This document shows, piece by piece, positions 1 to 12,200 of a stretch of DNA of 64,000 nt. Below the pieces are notes generated by a model. That model searched no databases. It saw nothing but the letters and a program-made list of their open reading frames with translations, and was not told where the DNA came from. A program made the translations under genes and the position numbers. Every line of letters begins with the position of its first letter. Position 1 is the first letter of the stretch. Origin of the DNA: Hyperoodon ampullatus. Its lineage: Eukaryota; Chordata; Mammalia; Artiodactyla; Ziphiidae. The stretch spans positions 162,541,980 through 162,605,979 of the forward strand of contig OX457057.1 in assembly GCA_949752795.1 (NCBI GenBank). The letters are read 5' to 3'.

Positions 1-484
1 TGGGAGTATTTGGAAATAACCTCGAGAATTACAAGCAAACAAGAACAAAAAACCCCAACTAGACAACAAAAATCCTGAAACCACATTAATCTATTGGGGA
101 ATTAAGAGAGGATAGTACTGGTCTGGAGAGCTGAGTGGGGCCATACTTTCAATAAAGTGGAGGACATTTTCTTCACTAGTTACAAGCTAGTAAAGAGATT
201 TCCAACTCTCCAGAATGAGGAGCTCTCTAAGGGTGTTATTACAATACAGTATGTGTTAATGCTAGCTCTTTGTCCTACAGCTAAATATTTTTTACCTGGA
301 AATTGGGAAATTCTAAGACGCATTGTTCTTAATGTTAAAATATACCTTCAGAATAATGTTCCTGCATATATTTTGTTTCTGGTTTTTCTCCAAGTGTTCT
401 AATCACCCAGATAACATGCTAGAAGTCAAACAGTAATATGTCAAATACAGTAGCAACTTTAGTCTGAAATGTTTAAAGTTAAAG

Positions 485-490
485 TTTATT
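485..490 (-). promoter_or_regulatory. candidate distal polyadenylation signal AATAAA
   Basis: This is the leftmost AATAAA noted on the minus strand, about 5.6 kb after the stop. It is one of several possible distal ends of the 3' UTR, and the sequence alone does not decide between them. Confidence 0.2.
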
Positions 491-3400
491 TGTATTCTTT
501 GTAGGAATATCAATAAAAGACCTCAAACGTATCTATATCTGTACATGTACAAGAACCGTCAAAAATTATTCACAGAACAAAAATAAATCTTCTTTTAGAA
601 CAAACCCAGGTAATGAAATGCAGATATGGATCTCACATATGGAACAATCTAAGTGCCACTAGCACAAAAATATGGCTTTAAAAATAAAATAAAATCTTGG
701 GTTTTGTTTTTCTAACGTGTATTTCTCTTTCTTGAAATAAAAAATAAATTATTTAGAGCTATCATTGTAAAATAGTCATGTGTATTAACACACTCTTATT
801 AAGGCCCTGGAGATGAAAAACAAAATCAAATTTAGAAGTTCCTCACAGGTGTGATTCAGGTTAATGGGCTGCTGTCTGCTTTGAGTTAATTTTAATGTAA
901 CTAGGAAATGTCTAAGCACCAGTCAAAATTTAACCTGTACTATTTATTTCAAATTTTCTGCAGGATAGTGGTCAATTAGTATTTAACTTTTTGGTGAACT
1001 GGGAATTGAAATTTTTCCCTTGGGAGTTTAGAAGTGACATAAATATGATAGTTATTCTTAAATATTTGTAGCCCCACACAGATGATCGAGGCCCCTAAAA
1101 CACAGCTTCTGTGGAAATCTTTCTACAACAGATATATCTGGTTTTAAATCCCAAACTAAAACATTTCCTAGGGAAAAACAAGGGCACTGAAAAATAAGAA
1201 CTGAATAGGAAATTAAAATGCATGCTGAAATCTGGACACAAACGACCACTTGGCTTTCCTTGGGTGGCTCATCGCCAAGACTTGCTGGGTTGGTTCTTCA
1301 AACACCTGAGGATTAACTGATCAGGAACCAAAGCTATTTCTTTCTGTATCCTACTGTCACATCAGTGATATTCAGCTTTCTTTCTGTGACTCCCCAAGGT
1401 ATCAATGATGATATCTAGGGTTCTTGAGACAATGTCAAGCCAAATTTCAAGCCACTTTAACTTATATATACATATAACACATATGGTACATTTTAAAGAG
1501 GAAAGAACCACTGTCATAAAATCTAACAAAGGAGGGCATAAAATCTAAAAAATCTCAAGGAAGTTTGGGAATCACTGCTCTATAAGATGGACTAACATTC
1601 AGAGAAAGGAAGCCCTAGGAATCGTGTGTTTTGTGGGGGTACCCACATGTTGTCTACAGAAACGGCCTTTCTGTATATCTATGTATTTTGAGATTGGGCA
1701 AAGGATATAAATCCTCCTGTTTCCTTGAACCGTTGGGCTATGGAGAAGGCTGCTGTGCATTAGTCCCCCTTTGGATCATGTATCTTCCTCAGGTTCTTTC
1801 ATTCCTCATAAGATATTTATTCTGTCTCATGCAAATTTCATCACTTTTGTCCTTCCTAAACTCAAAAGCATTCCTAACTGGGTCATGACAGAATGCTTCT
1901 AGAACTAATAACAATCACTCAGACACAAAGAGAGATTCTATTTAAAAATACATCACCCCAACATATCTTGCTTTTAAACAAACTAGCAAAATAGGTCCTT
2001 TCCATTGACATATTGATAAAAACAAAGTGTCCCAAATTCTTGGCCCTCAGGTAAGGGGTGGGAAGGCAACTATTTACTGTTGAAGCGAGCAGGAGACTTC
2101 ACTATCAGACTTGAAAAAGGGAAGGGGAATGGAGAAGAAAGCCCTTTGGTTTTCCATAATCTGTAGAAGGTGACTCCCCCAAAGGTGAAAACACAGGGAA
2201 GGTATGGTGTGGGCTCCAGAGCTGCTGAGTCAGGCCCAGTGACAAGCCTAGTCTGGTGTCAACTCTAGTCAGGGTCACATGGGCCTTAGGTAAATCCCAA
2301 GGAGGGTTCCTTCCCCAAATTCAGTCCCACAACCAGCCTTCTCAGAAACTCCAAACTGGACGTAACTAGAACTAAACCTAGATGGAAGGCAGAACAACTT
2401 GTAATCAAACTCACTTGATGGCAACTGTCTTGCTCTGGGGCTTCCAAAAAGGAATTGCTCTCAACCCAGTGTGCCTCTGAGGACAGAGTGAGAAACGAGG
2501 GTCGGTAGAGCTACAGATCCATAAATAGACTAAGATCTAAAAAGCTTTACTTTTCAAGTCAAGTTAATTCTCAAGCGCGTACAGCAGTCGCAGACAGGAA
2601 ATCCTACTTTTTCTTTCACTGTGCAACACCATTACAGGGAAAGGGAAAGGTAGAAGCAGACTAGAGAAAGCTAATTCTGACCAACTCAGTGCCAAGTGAA
2701 AAGGCAGAGTTACAGCAGCACGATGACCTCATTTTACCACATTTCCCTTACAACAGACTGCCCTGGACCCCAACAGTATCTTGGTGATAGTGCCTGGATC
2801 ATAGTAAGTGCTCAAGTGTTTGTCATTGTTACCTAGTTATAATCTCCCCTCCTTCATGGCTTGTATTGCAGAGACTCGGGTAATGTGATGACTTGAAGGA
2901 AATGTTACTCCTTTTTGCTGCTTCGGCTCAGAAAGCTTATTGCTCCAGTGAAAATAAAAGGGAAATATAAAGCTCTTTTCCTAAATCCTACCAACATTGT
3001 CCTTGTTAATGGCCAAATCTGGTTGTCATCTGGACAAGCATTTTGCAAGCACTTCACCGGAATTCCAAATTCCATTCAGCCTTGGTCTATGCTGCACCCC
3101 ACCATGTGGTGACGTGTTGGGTGTTAGAAGGAGTGCAAGACATGCTATCATAATCCACCCACTTCTCTTCAACCATACACCTCCTCCCAGCAAGAGAGGT
3201 ATGCACTTATCTGGGCTGAAGAAAAGCCAATTAAGCAATACCTCCATAAAAATTATCAGCTGTTGCTGACCTTTTCAATACTTAAAAAAAAAATCTTTCA
3301 GAATAAGTTCTATAGACTGCAGCATTCTCTAAAGAAATACTCAGAAAAATATTCGGACAGGAATAGGTTCAAAGGATAATCTAAAATTTAACATCTGGCA

Positions 3401-5929
3401 ACTACACTGAACTCCTAGCTTATCTCTAATTTTATTATTTGTTTACTCTTCTCTCTTCATTCAAGATAACCTGATAATAGAGGGCTGCATAATCTATCCA
3501 AACATTTTGGGCATCTAATCTTCCAAAGTAGGCAGCCCTCTAAGAAGCTCCCAGAATGCTGACAAGATGTACTGCATCCATCAAAAACATATTTGATTTT
3601 GTGTCTTCCAACCCTCCAATATAGTTTATCAGTCCTCTGTCATCCGTAACCACCACCTGAGAGCTTCCAAACCTGAATGTAAGACATCACCCATGTTACA
3701 TACTTAAGGCCACTGAAACTGACCATTCTTTTACCAGGTTTTCTGAAGACTTTTATAAAGAATGGCTAGAGCTGAAAATAGCCACAAACAAGAACGGACC
3801 TATGTTTACATACCCTCTCCCCAAACACGAAGCACTACTTCAGAATTGGTAATGTTTCTTTCCTATTAAAATAAGTCATTTGGCCACAGTGTGCCCTCAG
3901 CTTGGAGGGAAGAGAGAAGAATTTGTAAAATAATGATCACAGGTCAAGAAAATACACAAGTGCCAATACATGTGGGCATGAAGTCTGCAGATCAGAGAAG
4001 CACACTGGGCAGCTCCTGATTTAGATCTCTGACTGGCAGAAACAGGAGTGTTACGAAGGGGAAATGTTTTAAAAGGCTGTGGGCTGGGGACCATGGTGAG
4101 GTTGCTGAGATGCAAGGCCCAACACAAAGACCCACCTGAGGGCAGGCAGTGCTTAAGAGGTCAGAATGCAAGCCTGGGGGTGCGGTGGAAATGGAGGCTT
4201 GGTGTCTCTGTCGGGGCTTCACCCAAAAGGGGACACAATAAATGTTCTCTCGTCTCCTTATAAGTATTCTGTTATGTGGAAACGCTCACTCCAGGTCTAT
4301 GGCTTTTCCTCAGGTGGTTTTTTTCCCCCTCCTTTCTCCTTTTCCTTCTTAAAAAAAATTCCTTAAAGTTTATAATTTCAAATAAACATCATTAACTTAC
4401 TTGAGAAATGTTGTTCCTTTCTCAATATCAACAATTGCTTAGATCTTGCTTAAAGAGGTTCTAACCCCTTTAAACATTATATCCAACAGCATAGAAGCCA
4501 GGAACTTTTCCTATTTGTGCAGTTATATGTACATATGTGTGAGTATATGTGTTTTTATACTTGTAAATATAATGTCTGTTTAACTTGTAACATTCCATAC
4601 TTCTGATAATCAAGGTTGCATTCAAGATGACATTTCACACCTCTGGAAAAAAGGAAGTAACTTAGCTTCCATGACTGTTTCTGTCCCACAATAAATCTGT
4701 CCTACAATAAAGCCAACGATGACAGCTAGTGAAACTGGGTTATATTGCCAAATCTACAAAGAGCATGGGAATAACAGCTGGAATGTGCTGTCCTCCCACT
4801 TTTAGTATTTTATTTTTCATTAAGAGTAATCATGACTTTTAAGAGAGCAATGCTTCAGATTTGGATTTCTTTTCCAAATTTTACTGAGGGGATTAGAGGA
4901 AGAAGCAATTTAAAAGTTAAAGATTGAGATAAAATTACCCTGCCTAGAGATCTGCTAGTACACTGGGTAAAATCTTTATCCCAAACCAAAATTATAACTT
5001 ACAAATAGAAAAAAATTTTTGATAGGAAATATTCAGAGATTCCTGCCATGGTATGGTATGGTTAGCCCTTTTCTGTATGGAAGAAAGGGTGTTTATTTCA
5101 GATGGCTTATGGACAGCATATTTGAATAACCTCTCCAGGGGAGAGTAAACCCTGTTGGTGATGACTGCTCCTACCATGGGGGAGGAAAGGGCAAGTGGGT
5201 GTGAAGATGCAGATGGTTTATAGAGACACAAATATTTATAGTTTTGTAAACTCTAAAGAGGAAAAAAGAACACCCTTTATTACAACTGGGGTAAAAAAAA
5301 AAAGCCCCCTATTTAAAATGGAAAATTCCCGTCTGCTACAGACAGAAGGAAATAAACATCAACAGGAGTTCAATAGAAATCACTCCTGAAGTCCAGTTTT
5401 GATACAACAGCTCTTATCTGTGTCCTCTGGAACAGTGTATCCCCAAATCAGATAGCTGTCCATCCAGAACCAGTCTTGGTTGATCAATGGGATAAACTGT
5501 TTTGTTTGGATCTCGGTATTTGCATGTTTTCCTAAAGGACAAGGGAACCGGAGTGGGGTTTTTAAACTGGCAGAGGAATCCCTGAAAAACTCATTCTGAC
5601 AATGTCCTACTGCGGTCTGTGTGCTCTATCAGACAGACACGTGGTCTCTACCAGCTGAGCCTTCAGGCTCATCTCTCATTCACATGTAGCTCCTACTTTG
5701 CCTCCTCTAACAACTGCAGTGCTTTCAACAAGAGGACAACAATAATAAAAATAGCAATAATTAAAAAGGTAATCTACATTATTAACTTCCTTTGGGTATA
5801 TTACAGTTGTATTTTCTGTACATGGCCCAGAACTAAGTTCCCTATGTACACAGAGCCGGGGTGGGGGTGGGGGGGCGTGGAGCGTCGACCTTGGAAGTCT
5901 TAGCGTTATGCCCTGAAAGACAAGGTTCC

Positions 5930-5935
5930 TTTATT
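5930..5935 (-). promoter_or_regulatory. candidate proximal polyadenylation signal AATAAA
   Basis: On the minus strand this is AATAAA, 147 nt after the stop codon, the first canonical signal reached. Whether it is used is unknown. Just downstream the strand is C-rich rather than GU-rich, which argues for weak use. Confidence 0.25.
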
Positions 5936-5984
5936 CATTGGAGATTTGCTCGCTGTTCTGAAGTAGCAACATTCTGTAAACCTG

Positions 5985-6025
5985 GTGGGGCTGGGGAGGG
6001 GGCTGGGGAGGGGGCTGGGGATAGG
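5985..6025 (+). repeat. G-rich minisatellite-like tract just downstream of the stop codon
   Basis: About 2.5 copies of a GGGCTGGGGAGG-type unit. A second G-run cluster lies at 5858-5881. On the transcript (minus) strand these are C-rich. Both sit 60-230 nt beyond the stop codon. Confidence 0.7.
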
Positions 6026-6081
6026 AGAGCGGGGGCATTTCCTTCTGTCTCCTCCCACAGTCTGTCTATTCACAAAGCTGA

Positions 6082-6246
6082 TCAGCAGCTGCTGTTTTTG
6101 AATTCACCATTCTCCGTGATGGAAAGCTTGGTGGGGTTGGTGGGGGAGATGCCATTGCGGACCTGCATGCTGTACCGCTCCTTCACTTGGGTCAGCGCAC
6201 TCATCAGTCTGGTGTTGGCCGAATCCAGTGACATGATCCGTTTTTC
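6082..6246 (-). CDS. RASAL2: RASAL2 last coding exon (residues 1046-1099 and stop)
   Basis: 165 coding nt from acceptor gtag (6248-6247) to the TGA stop at 6084-6082. It encodes [20 protein letters not shown], then [12 protein letters not shown] and ends in [12 protein letters not shown]. The C-terminal ITENGEF segment is shared with SynGAP relatives. The exon continues to lower coordinates as 3' untranslated sequence. Confidence 0.95.
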   Translation of the reverse strand, partial: EKRIMSLDSANTRLMSALTQVKERYSMQVRNGISPTNPTKLSITENGEFKNSSC

Positions 6247-9200
6247 CTACAACACACCAATCATGGCTTTATTCTGGCTCCATGCAGGCAACTACACAGT
6301 AATATTCTACTGAATGACTGTTCTAATGCTTTCTATCAAACAGCAGTACACATGATGCTTCCCAGACAAATGGAACGTCTCTGCCTCTTTCTGCACCCTA
6401 GTCAGGCCAGCTTCCCCTGAGCCCAACGGGTCTGTGTTTATTTTCTCTCTTTTTTCCTTTCAGCATAGCAGGATTTGTTATTAATCATCCCTTGGGACCC
6501 TAGGACATCATGTAAAAATGACACCATGTGTTACGTCAGACTATGAAACAGAGGTGTCAAGCTGCCTTGCTGTATTAAGTACTTTGGGTCAAAACTAAAA
6601 CATGGGAATTAGGTGGCAAAGAAAGAAGCACCAGAGGTTTCATTTCACAGAGGAGAAGTGCATGTGATCTATGGGTTCTTAGACCCCGAAGGGGGCACAT
6701 CAGTCACATTTGGAAAGAATTCACATGGTGCTCAAAACTGAAACAATACATGGTGGCAGTTTATAGTCACCAACAAAGTGAGGATGCAACAGCAAGAGGG
6801 GGAGAAGCAGCCAAAAGCTCAGACCAAGGAGTTATTTGAATATGGGAAGGGAGATGTGGCCAAAGGGGGATGCCAGAAACATAACACATGAAAACAAACA
6901 AAGAACACAAGCTCCTAGACTCATTCCAGCTCAGAGGTACTCCAGGAAAGCTACCCAATAAGGAGACTGCTTTCATTTTACTTTTGAATCTTGGGGAAAA
7001 AAAAAAAAAAAAGGCTTAGAACCAATATTTTGGAACCAAAGACGGTTGAATACACACACACAAAAAAACCGAGAGAAAAAAGAGGGAAAAAATGGCAATC
7101 TAGAGAAAAGTAGTCTCATCTAAATTAAACAAAACTAAAAATCATCCCATCAAAATATTATCAGTCTCACAAAGACTAGGAGAGAAATCCTAATCTTAGC
7201 TTCACCAGCTAGGTAAATCATCCTAGAACCTTTCCTACATGAAGTTGCCATTTTTTAGAAAACAAGTTAATGCTGAGAAGGACAGTCTTTACCTACATCT
7301 ATGATATCAAAAAAAAAAAAAGAAAAAAAAAAGCATGTGAGGAACAATCCCCAAAGCCAAAAAGAGCTTTCCTACCCAGGGAGTGTTTTAATTTACTCAG
7401 GGAAAAGCATGGTAAGGATAGTCATGGCCAGGTTCAGAGAGGGTATACAAGGGCTGAGGGTTAGATGCGATTCCTTGCTGTTACAGCATAGCTCCACAGG
7501 GCTGTGAGCAGCACTGCTCGGCCAGAAACATGCTGCCCAAGGATGCGGAGTGAAGACCACTGCCCTGGGGGGAAATTTAGGTAAAAGCATATGCAACAAC
7601 AGCTTCAAGTAAGGCTTCCCTTTAATCTCCTGCTTTTGGGGTGGGGCGGGGATCTGTATGGCAGCAGGGCTGGTGGTCACAGTTTCAAAAGTATGAAAAA
7701 AACTAGCTCATACTTGTTATTATTAACATTGTTTTTTTCCTTTCCCTGATGGAGAACTCAGGTGGTAAGATACAAAAAAGTCAGCATTATTAACTAACCC
7801 CTAATCTAGCCTAAGAGGCTTTTTACTTTGGGAAGGTAACTTGTTTTAAGGATAAGCAAAACTCAAAGAAAGAAAGAACTACAAGGCTTTTTAAAAAATA
7901 ATAATTAAAAAAGTACAGCCAGTGGAATTTACTGGGATAACAAGTATAGATCTTTTAAAAGTCAGTAAGTAAGGGTTGGCCAGTGGTTACCAGGAGAAAA
8001 GGGGTGGGAGCCAGATATGATGTTTCCCCCTATGGTTAGAAATGATCTCTAAGCAGAAAACCTGGTAATATCTAAAAATGATTAAAAAAGAAAAGATATT
8101 TCAGTTTTGGGATAAATTATAATGCCTCAGTTCTAAGGAGTGCAGGATTCTCTAGGGTTGATCCAAAGAAATTAGGTATTCATGAAAAATTATTTGATTC
8201 TTAAAGGGTCAAAAAAGGCTAAGAATGATTGTCTTTATTTATTTCCTGCAAGAGTAACAGCTGAAGTCAAGCAGCCCTTCTACTAAACAGTTGAAAGTTT
8301 CCAAGTGGAGAAACTCCCTTCTGTAACTACCCCCACTGCCAACCTTTCAAAGTAAAACAAAAAATAAAAGAAAAAAAAATCAAACAGGGACTTTTGAAAG
8401 TCAAGTCAAGTCCATTCTGCTTCGATTGAATGGCAAAGCCATCTAGTTCCTGCCTGACAGGAAGGATTTCAAGTGTGGGGAGTGCAGGAGCTGGAATGTG
8501 TAGGAGGCCAGTGCACCGGGCCAGGGCTGGGAACTGCTCAGCTAGAGAATGGACGGGTTACTTGCCTGTTTGCATAATCTCATCTCCATTTATGACCTGT
8601 AATTTAACACAGCGGAGATATCACTTGCAACAGTAACTAGGCAGCTGCTTGCTTCTCCTAGGAGGAAGTTCTCCATCTGAGTCACATGGAGAGATCCGGG
8701 GGTGGGGTGAAAGGTGGCACAGTCCCTGGTCTGATGTTTAAGAAATGGTCCCTTAGTACCATCACCAGGATCTCCATGGTGGTGCTACAAGGCCCAGGAC
8801 AGGGTCACCAGGGGAGTACTCATCCTCTCCCAGTTCCAATAGAAAGTGGCTGACCCCGGTGGGGCCTTTGGAGCATAAACTGACTCGAGGAGATGGAGAG
8901 GCTGAGTTCAGGGACCAGCCTTGTCTGTAGGGGCACAGGGCTGCTGAGAGAGAAGATGGAAACCAGTTCACTGGGTACCTGACCTGTCCTGTTTGGGGAA
9001 ATGTTGGCCCATTGCTAGTATAAGGAAAGCAATTCATTTCAGAAATATTTTTTAACTGCCAGTGGCACCAAGGCAGATGCCAGGGACATAAAAGGATGGG
9101 TTCCCTGGCTGGGACGCTTTCACCCCCAAACATGTCCTCGTTCTATTAAATAATGCCAGAAGGGCTGCTCTGTTCCATCAAACACTTAAGACGTAAGATT

Positions 9201-12200
9201 TATCCTTTCAAAGGAAAAGTCATTTGTTACAAAAGACACTAAAGGATTTTCATAGTCTTTTGCTAGAAAAAGATTTTAATGTATCAGTGAGACAACAGCT
9301 GGAATTGGGAAACCTTCCTTTTAAGGAGATTATAAGTTTTTTAAAAACCAGTTTTAGTGTTTATCATCTGTGCTGTGCATGGTGCAGTGGTTTTCAAAAT
9401 GTGGTCTAATGGATTCTCCACGTGTTCTTTAGGGATCCATAGTGAGCCTCCAGTAGAAAATTTATTATACAGTAATACATTTCGTTGAGAGAAGCCCTTG
9501 TTCTTGAATGGTCAGCAGGAACAGCTGGAAAGCCATCTATGGGAGGCACCTCTGGTTCCGCCAAAACAGTCCACAGAATCAAACCATTTGAAAACCACTG
9601 CCTGAAATATGGACCCAAACTGTTATCTAGTTTAGCCAGACCACAAGTCTGACATTGACTGATGCTTTGAGGATAAGAGTTCTCCCATTCCTGAATGGTG
9701 ACGTCCTCGTGTTAACTGAGAGAAGGTCCTTACTTTCCAGAGTTTTTGAGCCCTGATGAACCTGATTCCCTCCCTTGCTTTCACCTTCTATGCCTATGAC
9801 TCCTGCTTCATACCCAGTCATCTTACCCTAGATGTCAAAATGGGGGCAGGGGTGGGGTAGAAATCTTCAGAAGCTAATGATGAGGTTGTCTTGACAGGCA
9901 ACCGAGAAAGTGGAAAGAGAGCCAGGACTACAACACCCCCAAGCTCCCTCTGCTTAAGCCTGACACGGTTTTAGACAAGCTGAAGTTATTAAAACTGTCT
10001 GTATGATCTCATTAGAACTAAAATCTATTCGGGTGTAGTTATTAATAGAACTCTCCCTGCTTTACACTGTCACATTGAAGATCCCAAAGTGAACGCTTAT
10101 CAACACTTGTTTTCCTGACTAAATTGCCTTCTTTATCCAGACTGTTTCTCTTAAGCCTCTCAGATGAATTTTTACAGTGTGTCTGTCGAGAAGGCCTTGT
10201 CTCTATTACCCTTCCCTCACCTACCTTGGGGACACCTAGAAAAGTTTAAAAAATGGACCAAGTAAGAACTTTCTTCTGATTCTTAGGAGGTCTAAATATC
10301 CAGAAACTGCAGAGTTCAAGGGTCCAAAATATTCTGGGAACCATGCTGACGAGAGAGCATCACAACTCACCCTCGACTGCCGGGTCTCGTGCATGTGAGG
10401 CAGTAGGAGGCCCATGACGCACTCTTCCCGTGGCTGTGCTTTCAGCCTTACTCCCAATTCCTTTGAAAAATAAACCCCATCCCATATTAGCCCTGTCAGG
10501 AAACTAGACTGGGGGTAAAATGCGTGTTTAAGAATACTGGGGGCTCTACCATAGACTGACTACTGGCTGATAGGGAGAGAAGAAAGTTGGACATAAAGTC
10601 CTTGCTCCCATTTCTATTTCAGAGCTGAGGGAAATGATATGGTACTTAAGGGTGAGAAATGCAAACCTGGCTGTGTGGTCTTCAGGGAGGTGATGCATTC
10701 AGTGGCCAGACCAGCCACATCCAAGCTGCACTACCTTTTGTTATTTGTTTCACTCTTAAGAAATACAACCATGTTTTGCACTGATAAAATGAAAAAGGAA
10801 TTAGAAACGTGTCCTGCCTCCTGGGTTTTGCTCTGATCACTGACGTGAACCTGGGAGGGGGTGCTCTTGGCAGTCGTCCGTCATGCCATTATTATCACAG
10901 GTAGAAGCTGCAGTGAGCAGAGGCCCAGGTTCTGATTTCATCAACCAAAAGAGGCTCTCCAAGCACAGCACCAACAGAGAAAGGCAGCCAAGCGAATCCC
11001 AGGCACCAACGCCAAATCCGGAACCAAAAGAATAACACGGAAGGGTACCTTTTACAACCCTGTCTTTCCCCTGCAGCTAGACTACTGTTTGGGGCCAGAG
11101 GCTGATGGCACAGTGGACGTGACTGACAAGACTGTGAACATCATAGCCAAGCAATGGTCAGTGGAGGTCACAAGCCAGACACATGCAGTGTACTTTTCAC
11201 AGGTACCCCCTTAGAGAATGCCCTCCTTTCCAGAAGGAAAGAAGTGAACCCCATCATGCACTAGGTGGAGATTTGTCGAGCAACTGCACTAAGCACGCTA
11301 AAACTTTGCTAGGTTAACAGACTCGTCACCAGTAAAGGAAAGAAAAGGTCACAGAGGTCACAGAGAGACTCTTTTACTCTTCACAAGGTAATGCTGAGAA
11401 CTTTCCAGTGACCTATTGTCCATCATGTGCCTTGGCATTTGCAAGGGGTGGGAAGTCAGGAGGTAACAATTATACACAAGTGCCTTCCACTAGATTAAGA
11501 ACCTGCTTACCTGCGCATCAATTATTTTTTGCTTTGCATCGATAACTGCTTGCATCTCAGCATGATCCTTCTTCAATTCTTCTTCCACAGCCATTAGCCT
11601 AGAATGGGGTAGTAAGGAGAAATCAGCATCCTCAAGGAGAGAGCTGGCTAACGTAGAGGACAAGAAACCCACACTCAGGACAGCTCAGTACTGCCACTCC
11701 TTCCTAGTACAAGATCTGCAACCACGCTCTATCTTCTCACCCACCTTAGAAGAAGACATCCAAAGTTGATTTCTCTACTGGGACTGGATTTTTACGTCCT
11801 CTGGAACAGCATTCCCACAATTATTATCTCCCTCTTTTCTATCAGATCCTTTCCTCAGCACAACTTATTTCATCTTAAAATAGCAAACCAATCCACAAAA
11901 ACCAAACCCTCTCTTAATCTTGTTACCTTGTAACAGCTGACCTTTCTCTTCCCCTGAACAGCTAAGTTTCCTCAGAGCGTACTCTACACATAGTAGGTCT
12001 ACTTTCTTTCTCATCCACCATTCACATCTTAACCCCCTGATGTTTAAACTCCATGAAAAGCCTCTGGGTAAGACTGCTAAATACTTCTGTGCTGCTAAAA
12101 CAGCAAACCTTCTCTGACTTTAAGTTACTTGACCTGCCTACAGCATTTAACAACACTGAAGCACAGTGGTCATGAGCATGGACTCTGGGGCTTGACTGCG

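Larger units (their letters stand above)
1..6081 (-). other. RASAL2: RASAL2 3' untranslated region and possible downstream flank
   Basis: This is non-coding sequence downstream of the stop codon. No splice site, ORF or clear transposon is evident across most of it, which fits a long 3' UTR, but its true end cannot be fixed from sequence alone. AATAAA signals on the minus strand occur at several places (5935-5930, 5281-5276, 5097-5092, 3436-3431, 1821-1816, 948-943, 490-485). A weak MIR/L2-like tail is possible near 2780-2840. The small ORFs here show no recognisable protein. Confidence 0.6.

Noticed and set aside
5861..6313. 150-residue plus-strand ORF
   Set aside because: It lies antisense over the last RASAL2 exon and the G-rich tract. 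The minus frame carries the real protein.
8762..9133. 123-residue minus-strand ORF in the last intron
   Set aside because: No family recognised and no splice phase that would join the flanking exons without disturbing a known protein.
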